The notes beneath the pieces were generated by a model that saw only the letters and a program-made list of their open reading frames with translations, had not been told where the DNA came from and ran no database searches. Below, piece after piece: positions 8,505-18,449 of a stretch of 64,000 nucleotides of DNA; position 1 is the stretch's first letter, and every line of letters begins with the position of its first letter. Position numbers and translations under genes: made by a program. The DNA comes from an uncultured Alphaproteobacteria bacterium. Its GTDB lineage: Bacteria > Pseudomonadota > Alphaproteobacteria > SP197. The stretch lies in the NCBI GenBank assembly GCA_958295695.1, contig OY282363.1, positions 1,802,225 through 1,866,224 of the forward strand, read 5' to 3'.

Positions 8505-10642
8505 AGTTTCAGGACCAGTTGCTTTTCATTCTCTTCCAGCCACAGCCGGGCGGCGGGGGTCAGCATCATCGTTCGGCAGGGCCGGTCCGCGATCGTGGCG
8601 GTCTCGGCCGTATACTCGCCGAAGGCGGCTCGCGGCTCGACCGCGTCGCCCGGGCCGCACTGGAACAGCCGCTCGCCCGTGGAATCGTAGGCGGAGGCCT
8701 GGCCCTTTATCAGCAGTTGCAAACCCTTCCGCGCCTCGCCTGTCGAGACGAGGGCCTCGCCGGTGTCGTATTCGCGAAGCTCCAGCCAGTCCCGGAGCTC
8801 ATCGACCAGGTCCTCGAAAAGGGCCTGCCTGTCGAGATGGCGCTCCATATCGCCGGCCACGCGCTCCAGCAGCGTGTCGCCCAGGCCCCTGTCTTCGTCC
8901 GGGTCCGACCGCCACGCCGCGAGGACGATGTCCTCGCAGCGCTCCAGGGCGCGGTCCGCGTCCGGCTCGAACAGCAGGTTGTCATGAACGGGACGGGGAA
9001 GGTTGCGCTCCAGTCCGTCCTCGAGTTTCTCCGGAACGGCGCTCAGAACCACCCGCGCTCCGACGGCGTGCGCGGCGTGCATGAACCTGCACAGGGCGTT
9101 GACGGCCGAGAAATCGAAACCGGAGACGCCGCCGAAATCCAGCAGGATGCAGGCCGGCCGCGGGGTGTTGTCCAGGAACTGCTTGAGGCGATCGAGCAGG
9201 GGGCCGACGCCGCCGAAGAAAATATAGCCGCGCAGCCGGCAAGCCTGTATCCGCTCTCCCTCCGCCCGCAGGAGGGCTCGATCGGGAATGGGACGGATCT
9301 TGTTGCTGCGACGCTCGCGGGCGGTGAAGCTGGCCTCGATCGAGTCCACGCGGCTGAGGCGGACGGCGAAGAAAACCATGGCGATCGCTATTCCGACGCC
9401 CACCCCCTCGAGAAAGCCCAAGGACACGGTGGTGACGGCGATCAGCAGGAGAATCGCGTATTCCGTCCAAGGCAACCGCCCGCGTCTATTCACGACCCAT
9501 TCATACAGTAGACTGAAGCCGATGAAGAACAACGACCCGGCGATGAGCGGCATGGGGACAAATTTCAGGACCGAGTCGCCCAAAGGAACGACGGAGACTA
9601 TCACCAGAGCGGTCACGGCGCCGGTCAGCCGTGTTCTCGCCCCGAACCTGTCGCTCAATATCGAGGATGGAATGATCACGCCACTTGGGCCGCCGCCCAG
9701 GCCGGCGATCACACCGGCCCCACCCGCCGCCCTGAATTCCCTGTTCCACTCCAACTCCACGTTCGTAGCCAGTTCAAGGGCGCTCAAATACACAGCCACG
9801 GCGATCAGGGTCACCACGATCAGGACCAGTATGTTGGGAATCTGCGCGGTTACCGCGGCCCAATCCACATGCGCCAGATCGCCGGGTTGAAAGGGAGGCC
9901 AAAGGCCTCCTTCCGCCGTGCCGGCGAATAGCAGGCCCGCCGCCCTAGCCTCGTCTCCAGAGACGCCGAGGAAGGCAAAGACCAGATGATAGAGCATGGC
10001 GATGAGCAGGAAACTCGCCGGCAGAATGAAATGTCTATTCCAACGTTTCGTGGCAAGGAACAGGCCGAGACCGTAGGCCACGCCCGGACCCCATCTCCAC
10101 AGCAAGTCGGGCTCCAGGAGCGAGGGAAGCGTTCGCCAGTCCCGCGCGATCCCCATCAGTGACAGGGCGTCCATGCACAGGACCGCCCCCGCCCCGGCGA
10201 TGAACCCGCCCGCCACGGAATAGGGGATGAACCGGATCAGGTTGGCGAGCCGGAAATGTCCGACCGCCAGAAAGCAAACGCCCGTCGCCACCGAACCGAC
10301 GATCACGACCGTGACCGCGGTCATGAAACGCTCGAGCGCATCGCCTTCCACGCCGATCGTGGAGCCGATCTCGACCAACACCACCCCGGAAGGCGCCGCT
10401 ATCATCGCGACCGCGCCACGGTAACCGCTGGTGAGGGCGATCCACAGACAGACGACGAAACCGCCGAACACCACCATGATCGTGCCTTGGGAGAGAAATG
10501 GCGCCGATGGGCCTGAAAAAATGAGGGCGCCCATGGAAATCAGGTATGCCAAGCCGGTCGCGCCCATGACCAGGCCGACCGACAGCGCCGGGAACATTTT
10601 CGCCGAGAGCATGTCGGCTCGGAGTTCGGATATCAGGTTCAT
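8441..10642 (-). CDS. SulP-family anion transporter with STAS and cyclic nucleotide-binding domains
   Basis: A 733-residue inner-membrane protein. Residues 1 to about 440 form the multi-helix SulP transport core (GGGPSGVIIPSSILSDRFGA lies in its later part). A STAS domain follows near residue 497 (ACILLDFGGVSGFDFSAVNA). From about 610 to 715 there is a CAP_ED-type cyclic nucleotide-binding fold (YDTGEALVSTGEARKGLQLL). SulP proteins move sulfate, bicarbonate or dicarboxylates; the added domain suggests gating by a nucleotide. The conserved phosphate-binding arginine of cNMP domains is not obvious, so ligand binding is unproven. I start at the ATG at 10642; a 30-residue upstream extension is Arg-rich and unlike the family. 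Confidence 0.85.
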   Translation of the reverse strand: MNLISELRADMLSAKMFPALSVGLVMGATGLAYLISMGALIFSGPSAPFLSQGTIMVVFGGFVVCLWIALTSGYRGAVAMIAAPSGVVLVEIGSTIGVEGDALERFMTAVTVVIVGSVATGVCFLAVGHFRLANLIRFIPYSVAGGFIAGAGAVLCMDALSLMGIARDWRTLPSLLEPDLLWRWGPGVAYGLGLFLATKRWNRHFILPASFLLIAMLYHLVFAFLGVSGDEARAAGLLFAGTAEGGLWPPFQPGDLAHVDWAAVTAQIPNILVLIVVTLIAVAVYLSALELATNVELEWNREFRAAGGAGVIAGLGGGPSGVIIPSSILSDRFGARTRLTGAVTALVIVSVVPLGDSVLKFVPMPLIAGSLFFIGFSLLYEWVVNRRGRLPWTEYAILLLIAVTTVSLGFLEGVGVGIAIAMVFFAVRLSRVDSIEASFTARERRSNKIRPIPDRALLRAEGERIQACRLRGYIFFGGVGPLLDRLKQFLDNTPRPACILLDFGGVSGFDFSAVNALCRFMHAAHAVGARVVLSAVPEKLEDGLERNLPRPVHDNLLFEPDADRALERCEDIVLAAWRSDPDEDRGLGDTLLERVAGDMERHLDRQALFEDLVDELRDWLELREYDTGEALVSTGEARKGLQLLIKGQASAYDSTGERLFQCGPGDAVEPRAAFGEYTAETATIADRPCRTMMLTPAARLWLEENEKQLVLKLYRYLLTLESRGDGYSRGPNS

Positions 10643-11215
10643 GACCAACGACCTCGTCGACCGGACCCGCGAATGCGCGGAAACGAGTTGGATCGCGATC
10701 CGTCGCCGGTTACGGCCGTCCCACGGGGGCATGGGCGCCGACTCGTTCAGCGTCGTCTTTCCGTTCCTCCCGCGGTGACCGCGCGGCCGCGGCGGCGGCG
10801 GGAATCGCGGCGGCGCCGGGACGGGTTGGATGGCCTGCCTCCGCGGATCGCTCCCAACCCCGCAGCGTCAATGTACACGCCGACCGCCGCGGATCAACGG
10901 AGGGGGCGTAACCCGACTTCGCGATCGAATCCGTGCAGCGCCCATCTTTCGACCGGTGACCGTATGCCTGTTCGCCGCGGAAGCGGCCTCCTGACATGTC
11001 GATACAGAACGATTGTCGCGTTCTCGGCGACAAAGGGTAAGGAACGTCCGAGGTCGGGCCGTTCGGGCCGCCGTCGTCGCGGCCGGCATGTTGCCGTTCG
11101 TGACGGCCATCGGTCCGATGCGGCGCCGCTCGACCGGGTCGACCGGACGGTCTGACGCGGCCCTTGGCGTTTGCCGCCCGTTGCCCTGTAATGGCGGGGG
11201 AAGGGAGGGGCGCTC
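10643..11215. other. Intergenic region of about 570 bases without a convincing gene
   Basis: Open frames here on both strands are arginine/proline-rich shadows without family resemblance. The right end has a clear ribosome binding site (GGGGAAGGGAGGGG) for the SDR gene at 11216, so a promoter for that operon must lie within. A slightly AT-richer patch around 10990-11045 is the best location, but I cannot name promoter boxes. Confidence 0.5.
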
Positions 11216-11977
11216 ATGGCGCGATGCGACGGCAAGGTCGCGCTCGTCACTGGAGGCGGCTCCGGCATCGGGGCGGCTTCCGCGCGGTTGCTGGCGGCCG
11301 AGGGCGCGAAGGTCATGCTGGCCGACATCGAGGCCGACGCGGCGGCCGGGATCGCCCGGGAGATCGGCGACGCGGCGGCGGCGGTCGCGCTCGACGTGAC
11401 GAGCGGGGAGTCCTGGGACGCGGCGGCGGGGGCGACGGTCGAGGCGTTCGGCGGCTGGAACGTGCTGGTGAACTGCGCGGGCGTCCTGCGCCGCGGCACG
11501 GTCGAGAGCGCGTCGGTCGCCCAGTGGCGCGAGGTGATCGACGTCAACCTCACCGGCGTCTGGCGCGGCTGCCGGCTCGCGGTCGCCCACATGAAGGACC
11601 GCGGCGGCGGTTCGATCGTCAATCTCTCGTCGGTCTCCGGCATCGTGGGCGACGCGGATCTCTGCGCCTACGACGCCAGCAAGGGCGGCGTCCGGCTGCT
11701 CACCAAGTCGGTCGCGCTGTGGTGCGCCGAGAACGGTCGCGCCATCCGCTGCAACTCCGTCCATCCCGGCGTCATCGAGACGCCGATGGTCCACGCCTAC
11801 ATTGCCGAGAGCGACGACCCCGCCGCCGAGCGCGTGCTGTGGGACAGCTTCATGCCGGTCGATTTCCGGGGCCGGGCCGAGGACGTGGGCCTGATGATCG
11901 TCTATCTGGCGAGCGACGAGTCGCGCCTCGTGACCGGCGCCGAGCTGGCGATCGACGGCGGGACGACGGCCGGATGA
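11216..11977 (+). CDS. Short-chain dehydrogenase/reductase (first of tandem pair)
   Basis: A 253-residue classical SDR. The NAD(P)-binding loop TGGGSGIG is at residues 12-19, NNAG appears as NCAG at 86-89, and the catalytic Ser-Tyr-Lys is S139, Y152 and K156. D37 after the second strand (LADIE) favours NAD over NADP. A strong Shine-Dalgarno precedes it. It is the first gene of a four-gene operon whose next start overlaps its stop (ATGA). Its neighbour is a diverged paralogue; tandem SDRs with an amidohydrolase suggest successive steps on a hydroxy compound or its amide, but the substrate is unknown. Confidence 0.88.
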   Translation: MARCDGKVALVTGGGSGIGAASARLLAAEGAKVMLADIEADAAAGIAREIGDAAAAVALDVTSGESWDAAAGATVEAFGGWNVLVNCAGVLRRGTVESASVAQWREVIDVNLTGVWRGCRLAVAHMKDRGGGSIVNLSSVSGIVGDADLCAYDASKGGVRLLTKSVALWCAENGRAIRCNSVHPGVIETPMVHAYIAESDDPAAERVLWDSFMPVDFRGRAEDVGLMIVYLASDESRLVTGAELAIDGGTTAG

Positions 11978-12732
11978 CGGGACGGCTGCGACACAAGGCG
12001 GCGCTCGTCACCGGCGGCGCGTCGGGCCTCGGGCGCCAGAGCGCCATCCGGATGGTCGAGCAGGGCGCGCTGGTCTGCGTCACCGATATCGACGGGGAGC
12101 GCGGCGAACAGACGGCCGCCATGCTGGGCGGACGCGGCTTCTTCCTTCGCCACGACGTCTCCAGCGAAGCCGACTGGGACCGCGCGGTCCGGACCGCGGT
12201 CGACCGTTTCGGCAAGCTCCAGGTCCTCGTCAACTGCGCGGGCGTCGGGCTCGCGAACGACAACATCGCCGACTGCGACGACGCGGTGTGGGACGGGATC
12301 ATGGACGCCAACCTGCACGGCGCGTTCCTGGGATGCCGCGCGGCGATCGCGCCGATGCGCGGGGCCGGGGGCGGCTCGATCGTCAACCTCGCCTCGGTCC
12401 TGGCCCTGCGCGGAGCGTCCGACGCCCTGGCCTATTGCGCCAGCAAGGGGGCCGTGCGGCTGCTGACGAAATCGGTCGCGCTGCATTGCGCGCGGGAGGG
12501 GACGAACATCCGCTGCAACGCGATCTGTCCGGGCTACATGGACACGAACATGGTGCGCGCCTTCATCGACGGGACCGGCGAGGAGGAGCGCCGCAGGCTC
12601 ACGGCCCTCCATCCGCTGGGCCGGATGGGCGACGCCGACGACGTCGCCCACATGGTCGTCTACCTGGCGAGCGACGAGTCGACCTTCGTGACCGGCGCCG
12701 AAATGGTCGTGGACGGCGGCTACACGGCGTGA
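11974..12732 (+). CDS. Short-chain dehydrogenase/reductase (second of tandem pair)
   Basis: A 252-residue classical SDR with the loop TGGASGLG at 13-20, NCAG at 87-90 and the triad S141, Y154 and K158. An aspartate after the second strand (VTDID) points to NAD. It shares the RLLTKSVALxCA and IRCN stretches with the preceding gene, so the two arose by duplication. Start and stop codons overlap both neighbours (ATGA before, TGATG after), so translation is coupled through the operon. The C-terminal VTGAEMVVDGGYTA is the standard family ending. Confidence 0.88.
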   Translation: MTGRLRHKAALVTGGASGLGRQSAIRMVEQGALVCVTDIDGERGEQTAAMLGGRGFFLRHDVSSEADWDRAVRTAVDRFGKLQVLVNCAGVGLANDNIADCDDAVWDGIMDANLHGAFLGCRAAIAPMRGAGGGSIVNLASVLALRGASDALAYCASKGAVRLLTKSVALHCAREGTNIRCNAICPGYMDTNMVRAFIDGTGEEERRRLTALHPLGRMGDADDVAHMVVYLASDESTFVTGAEMVVDGGYTA

Positions 12733-14141
12733 TGGACGACCGCTCGACCGGGGTCGCGCGGGCGGCCTGGGCCGCCGTCGAGCCCGAGGCGCGGGCCATG
12801 TTCCGGCGGATCTGGGAGACGCCGGAACTCGGCATGATGGAATACGAGGCCGAGGCGGCGCTCTCGGCCTGGCTGTCCGATCACGGCTTCGCCGTCACGC
12901 GGGGCGTCTGCGGCCTGCCCACGGCCTTCAAGGCGGTCCGGTCGAGCGGCGAAGCGGGACCCGTGCTGGGCTTCATGGCCGAATACGACGCGCTGCCGGG
13001 CCAGGGCAACCGGCTCGAGCCTCTCAGGGCGCCCGACGGCAAGCGCGCCGGCCACGCCTGCGGCCACAACATCATCGCCGGCGCCGCCGCCGGCGGCGCC
13101 ATCGCGGCCCGCCACACCATGGAGGAGCTGGGCCTGGAAGGGACGATCGTCTGCCTCGGCGCCCCGGCGGAGGAGATCCTCTGGGGCAAGATCGCGCTGC
13201 TGCGGGCCGGCGCCTTCGACGGCATCGACGTGCTGTTCGCGAACCACGCCGACTACCAGACCGGCGCGGTCTCGCGGCCTTGCCTCTCCTGCATTTCCAC
13301 GGAGTTCGTGTTCTCCGGCGTGTCCGGCCATGGCGGCTCGCGCCGGTCCCGGAACGCGCTCGATGCGGCGGAGCTCTTCGTCCAGTCGATGGAGCGTCTG
13401 CGCGCCCACCAGTTCAACGACGCGGTCATCGGTCACGTCCTGCGTTTCGCGGGCTACATGCCGTCGATCACGCCCGACGAGACCCGCCTGTGGCTGACCG
13501 TGCGGCACGAGTGCTTCGAGCGCGCCGAAGAGGTCTACAACGGAATCCTGCCCATCGCCCACGACGCGGCGAAGTACACGGCGACGAGCGTCAAGGAGAT
13601 GCTGATCTCGGCCTCGCGCGGCTATCTCCCGAACCACGCCGTCAATCGGGTCCTTTTCCGCAACATGGAAGCGGTCGGTCCTCCCGCCTGGGACGACGCG
13701 GACGAGACCTTCATGCGGCGGCTCGCCGAAAGCCGCGGCCCGGGGCGCGACTTCGCGTGGGACCGGGGCCTCGGCTTCCACACCGAAGGCTGCGACCCCT
13801 TTGGCCAGGATGACGGCGAAGCGAGCTGGCGCATCCCGCTCGCGCGCGTCAACTGGTCGAATCCGCTGGGCGTGCTCTTCCACAACTGGGCGCTGACCGC
13901 CGCGTCGGGACACGAAAGCCAGTTCAAGGGCGGATGTTTCGCCGGGGAGTCCATGGCGCTCGCGGCGGTCGACCTGCTCGGCGATCCGTCCCGGATCGCG
14001 GCGGCCAAGGACGAGCTGGCGGATCGCGTCGGCGGACGCGCGCTCTCGCCGCCCCGTTGCGGCGGGTTCGACGCGATGACCCGGAATCCGGAGAGCTTCT
14101 GGGACGGCGTCTGGCTGAGCGACGACAGGCTGGGTCCGTGA
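12732..14141 (+). CDS. M20-family amidohydrolase (AbgB/aminobenzoyl-glutamate hydrolase-like)
   Basis: A 469-residue dinuclear metal hydrolase. The metal site is visible as EYDALPG (about 84-90), ACGHN with H112, the AEE pair near 147-148 and the late H in a GHESQFKG stretch. The dimerisation domain starts near FSGVSGHGG. Length and the GHACGHN motif fit the amidohydrolase group that cleaves N-acyl or aminobenzoyl-glutamate-type amides. It follows two SDR genes with a one-base overlap and is followed by a CobW-type GTPase with a GTGA overlap. That chaperone could supply its metal; this is inference from gene order. Confidence 0.85.
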   Translation: MDDRSTGVARAAWAAVEPEARAMFRRIWETPELGMMEYEAEAALSAWLSDHGFAVTRGVCGLPTAFKAVRSSGEAGPVLGFMAEYDALPGQGNRLEPLRAPDGKRAGHACGHNIIAGAAAGGAIAARHTMEELGLEGTIVCLGAPAEEILWGKIALLRAGAFDGIDVLFANHADYQTGAVSRPCLSCISTEFVFSGVSGHGGSRRSRNALDAAELFVQSMERLRAHQFNDAVIGHVLRFAGYMPSITPDETRLWLTVRHECFERAEEVYNGILPIAHDAAKYTATSVKEMLISASRGYLPNHAVNRVLFRNMEAVGPPAWDDADETFMRRLAESRGPGRDFAWDRGLGFHTEGCDPFGQDDGEASWRIPLARVNWSNPLGVLFHNWALTAASGHESQFKGGCFAGESMALAAVDLLGDPSRIAAAKDELADRVGGRALSPPRCGGFDAMTRNPESFWDGVWLSDDRLGP

Positions 14142-15130
14142 CCCGGCTCGCGACCGACGCCGAACCGATTCCGGTCACCGTGCTGACCGGTTTTCTGGGA
14201 AGCGGCAAGACGACGCTGCTGCGCCATCTTCTCGGCCATCCCGGCATGGGCGAGACCGCCGTGATCGTGAACGAGTTCGGCGAGATCGGGCTCGACCACG
14301 CGCTCATCGAGACTTCGGACGAGGACACGCTCCTGCTCGACAACGGCTGCCTGTGCTGCGGGCTGAGGGGCGACCTCGTGGACACCCTGATGTCGCTCCT
14401 CGAGCGGCGCGAGCGGGGCGAGACGCCGGCATTCGGGCGAGTCGCGATCGAGACCACCGGGCTGGCCGATCCGGTCCCCGTGCTCCAGACCTTCCGTACC
14501 GACCCGCTGCGCCTGTCCCGGTTCGAGTTCGAGGGCCTCGTGACCTGCTGGGATGCGGTCAACGGCGCACGGTCGGCCGCGAACCACCGTGAGGCGGCGC
14601 GTCAGGTCGCGCTGGCCGACACGGCGATCGTCACGAAGACCGATCTCGGCGACGGCGCCGCGGCGCGCGCCGAGGTCGCGCGGCTCAACGCCCGCGCCGT
14701 TTTGAGGGAAGCGGTTCACGGCGCGGTCGACCCCGCCGACGTTCTGAACGGCGCCGCGCGCCTTGCGGCGCCGGAGACCGATGGCGGCGAGCCGCATCGT
14801 CACGGCCGCCGTCGCCACGACCGGATCGTGTCGGTCTCGGCGTTCGGAAACAGGGCGCTGGACTGGGACCGTGTCCGACGCGCCGTCGCCGGCCTCGTCG
14901 AATCCCACGGCGACCGTCTCCTGCGTCTCAAGGGCCTGTTGAAGGTCGAGGGCCGGGAAGGGCCCGTCGGCGTCGACGGCGTCCAGCACCTGTTCCACCG
15001 GCCGCGGCCTCTGGAGGCGTGGCCGCCCGGACTCGACCGGCCGTTCCTGGTCGGCGTCGCCGAGGGCGCGGCCCGCGAGGAGTTGCGTGGCTGGCTTCTC
15101 GCGATCCTGTCGCCCGGCGACGGCGTTTAG
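14138..15130 (+). CDS. CobW/COG0523-family metal-chaperone GTPase
   Basis: A 330-residue G3E GTPase. The P-loop GFLGSGKT is at residues 18-25, the family's metal-binding CxCC appears as CLCC at 71-74, the ETTGLADP switch region follows, and the guanine motif is TKTD near 166. A histidine/arginine stretch (HRHGRRRHDR) near 221 probably binds metal. A CobW C-terminal domain ends the protein (FHRPRPLEAWP). Such proteins deliver zinc or cobalt to client enzymes. The GTG start overlaps the stop of the M20 hydrolase gene, making that metalloenzyme the obvious candidate client. No zinc-uptake repressor site was recognised upstream. Confidence 0.88.
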   Translation: MTRLATDAEPIPVTVLTGFLGSGKTTLLRHLLGHPGMGETAVIVNEFGEIGLDHALIETSDEDTLLLDNGCLCCGLRGDLVDTLMSLLERRERGETPAFGRVAIETTGLADPVPVLQTFRTDPLRLSRFEFEGLVTCWDAVNGARSAANHREAARQVALADTAIVTKTDLGDGAAARAEVARLNARAVLREAVHGAVDPADVLNGAARLAAPETDGGEPHRHGRRRHDRIVSVSAFGNRALDWDRVRRAVAGLVESHGDRLLRLKGLLKVEGREGPVGVDGVQHLFHRPRPLEAWPPGLDRPFLVGVAEGAAREELRGWLLAILSPGDGV

Positions 15131-15324
15131 GGCGGGCGGAGCCCGTTCGGATCGCGCCGGCCGAACCCGCCGCATCGCGCGGGGCGTCATCGACCGCCGC
15201 GAGGTGACGCTGGCGTTCACGGGCCACGGCGAGGACGAACGCGCGGCCTGCCCCGCCCGTTTCGACCGCGCCTACCAAAGGGGCGGGGGATAGCTAAAAG
15301 CGTTGACGATGGGTTTGTGCGCAG

Positions 15325-18300
15325 TCAGGAGCGTCGAAGCGTCCGGTTGGTTGCTTCGGCAAGCAACCGGTCCCGCACCATCTCGATTTGGGCGATGACC
15401 GGGGCGATATCTTCATAGCACCGCCAAGCTGGTATGCGCAGGACGGTCCAGCCGAGACGGTCAAGCAGGCGATCTCGGGTGACGTCTTGTCGCCGTTGCC
15501 GTCTCCGGACGTCGAGGTGCTGGTCGCCGTCTACCTCGATGTTCAGTTTGATCCCTCGGTCCATCAGCGCGAAGTCCAGCTCGTATCCCTGCACGTTGAG
15601 CTTGGCATAGGGAGCAAGGCCCCCGAGCTGCATCGCGTTGAGCAGCAGTCGCTCCGATCCGCTGGCGAGATGGTAGTTGGCATGAGGCGGTGCGTCGTCC
15701 TCGTTCTGGTCAACCTCGTCGCACAGATAGGCGCGCAGAGAGGCTAGGGTCGAGCTTCCCAATGCGCCGACGGACGGGTGGCCGAACACGATCAACGCCC
15801 GGCGGGCGCGGCTGACCGCGACGTTCAGGAGGTTTTTTCCCTTTCCACCCAGCGAACGCCGCTCTTCGACATTTCGGGAGACAGAACGGCGGAAATGATG
15901 ATCGCGTCGCGTTCGTCTCCTTGGAGGCGGTGCGCGGTTCCGCATACGAAGTCGGCTTCATCCAGAACAGGCTTGCCGAACCGCCTTTCTGCCAGAGATC
16001 CGACGAGTTGCGCTTGTGCGGCGAACGGAGTAACGACGCCGACGCTCAAGCCGGATTTCAGCAGGACGCCAAGCTGTTCCACCGCCCGCTCTGCTTCGGC
16101 GCGGTTGCGCCAGCTTCTTCCGGAGCGAGGTCGTTCCGCCGCGCCTTCGACGTCCCACCACCCGATCGCGCGTTCTTTCTCGTTGACATTCGTCAGCACC
16201 GTCAGTTCGTCGTTGTAGAATGTTCGATTGAACCAGCGGGCGATGTGCGGATGGCAGCGGTAATGCTCGTTGAGGAGGATCGGGATGTCGGGCCTCGCTG
16301 CGAACTCGCACGCCAGATAGGCCGAACCGGCCTTGTGATGGATGCCTTGCCGGCGCAGGTCTCCGTCGTCGAACCCGGCCTCCTCGGCGATCCTTTGCAA
16401 GAGCCGGTCGCCGAGGGGAACGATCGGCTGCAGCTGGCAGGGGTCTCCCACCACCGCCAGACGCTTGGCGCGGTAGGCCAGCGGCAGCACGGCCGCCAGA
16501 GTGCACTGGCTGGCCTCATCGACGATCACGAGATCGAACAGCCCAGCCTCAAGGGGGAAGTTCCCGTTCGCCGACAACGCCGTGCACGCCCAGCCGCGCA
16601 AGTCATGAAGAACGCTGCCGACGAGGTTCGGAAACGCTTTACCGGCGGGGGCTCCACCGAAAACGCCCAGTCGGCCTTCGCCGGCGCGAATGCGCGCCGC
16701 CGTGTCCGTCCGGATCGCCCCGAGGCTGGCTTCCGTCCATTTCCGGTCTTCCTCCGGGATGCTGACCGTGGGATCGCCCACATCCCCCTCAAGTTGTCGA
16801 TACTCATTTCGTCCGGTTTCCAATTCGCGGATCAGCGCTGATTGGCGCCAGTCGAGCTGGGCCCAGGCTGCGATCCGTTTCAGGGAAACGGTCTCGACGC
16901 AGCCGAGCCGCCGGCGCAAGCGCCGCGCCCGGAAACGCGGGAAGAACCACGTTCGAGACAATCGGTCGGCTCGCCGCTCGATCCGGTCGGAATCGGGGAG
17001 AAGGGCGGGAGAGTTCGCGTCAGGCCAGAGCTCTCGCGCGGCCGTTTTCAGCTTCTCCCTGATTGGCTCCAGATTCTCCGCGAGCAACAACAACTTGTCT
17101 TCCAACTTGTCTAGCGACGTCAGCTTCTTCATTAACCGTTCGCGTTCGTCGGTAATTCGTGTCATTTTGGCACGCTCTTGAGCCTGATTACCGACATGCT
17201 TTTTCGCCTGATTCAAAGCAACAATGATGCGTCCCGGAACTTGCTCTCGGGCGTCACGATTTCCTGTCCGTATCAGCAGTCCGGCGCATATGTTTTGTCG
17301 CGCTCGCTCGGTAGCGACGTCGACCGCGGCATTGTTTGTCGAAGTCACGAGGACTTTGTCGCCGTCCAGCCATGCGTTTGTCACTGCGTTCACAACGAGT
17401 TGCGTCTTCCCGGTGCCAGGCGGGCCGGTCACAATCGTCAGCGGTTTCCTACGAAGGTGTTCGAGCGTTTCCTCCTGTGACTGGCTGCACGGAAGTGGCG
17501 CGGCGAGCGGGCCGGACGGAGAGCGTTTGTTTTGCTTCGGAGCGAATCCGCTGGAAACGAGATGAACCGCCGCCGTATCCACCCAATCCTTTCTGGTCTG
17601 GAGTTGTCTCAGTTCTGCAAGAAGGCTGGCGCTGAACACGGATTTCTCGGCTAAGACCGATATGGCGGCGTTATAAACGCCTTCCCCGCAGCGAACACGA
17701 GGTTCGAGCGCCCTCGCGTCGAATGGCGAGAGCACGGGCAACCCGAGTAGTCCGGCGGTTGCCCCGGCAAGATCTGCGAACGCTTTGGCATCGTCGAACG
17801 AGGGACCGTTGCCGAGAAGATCGCCGATTTCTTCGGCGGTCGAGGGATCGAAGATGCCGCCGGCTGTGATAGCCAGGTTGAACTCGGGATCACCGGTCGC
17901 ATGGAGTCGCCACACCTTGGCGGGAGATTGCTCCGGTTCGGTCTGGACAACAAAGAGAGGAGCAACCTTGATCTTGCGGTCATGGTCTTTCATGACGACG
18001 GTTGGCCAGCCGTAGAGGATTGATCGCCTGTCCCGTGATGGAGCGAGAGCGTTCAACCTTCCGGCGAGCTCGCCGGATACGGGTATCGAGTCGCTGTGTC
18101 CGACCACCAGTTTCTCTTCTCCGGTATGGGAGAACCAAAGGGTGTTCTCCTCTTTGTGGAGAACCAGAGATTGGGTCGCCTCCGCTTCGATGCACCGTCG
18201 CACGTATTCGCACAATTGCCGCCATGGATCCCGCGGCGCCGGCGTCGTTTGGTCCGAAGAGTTCCGATCCGCGGCGCAGGCATCGCATATGACGTCTTTC

Positions 18301-18392
18301 GTCGATGGCGACCAGTGCGCCCGCGTTCCCGCGTCCAGCCCCGCTCCGCACGACCGGCAACGGCCGGCGTACCGCAGAGAGATGACCTGCAT
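15325..18392 (-). CDS. Zinc-ribbon, SF1 (Dna2/Upf1-like) helicase, PD-(D/E)XK nuclease; interrupted by a one-base frameshift
   Basis: The gene encodes a zinc ribbon (C12, C15, C36, C39), an SF1 helicase with Walker A GPPGTGKTQ near residue 322, a coiled coil near 395-460, Walker B VIVDEASQ near 622 and GTAHRLQGDERD. The frame stops at 15825 just after RWVEREKTS. The missing continuation NLLNVAVSRARRAL, and a nuclease domain of the MTES_1575/DUF559 type (YELDFAL, IEVDGDQHLD), lie in the neighbouring frame down to 15325. Adding one A to the six-A run at 15835-15840 would join them into exactly 1,022 residues. I start at the ATG at 18392; a TTG 33 bases earlier is possible. GC is visibly lower than in neighbours. 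The architecture suggests nucleic-acid defence or repair. Confidence 0.75.
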
Positions 18393-18449
18393 GTCTCTGG
18401 AGAGTTCCACGGCTTCCCTTTGCAACGCACAACAGGTCCGCGTTGGCGG

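Noticed and set aside
10868-11794. Minus-strand open frames spanning the intergenic region and the first SDR
   Set aside because: They are shadows of the SDR with no start signal and no family resemblance.
15835-15842. Classical X-XXY-YYZ ribosomal slippery heptamer in the helicase gene
   Set aside because: The zero-frame codons are GAA AAA ACC, which do not fit a tandem-slip heptamer; only single-tRNA slippage or transcriptional slippage on the A-run would work.
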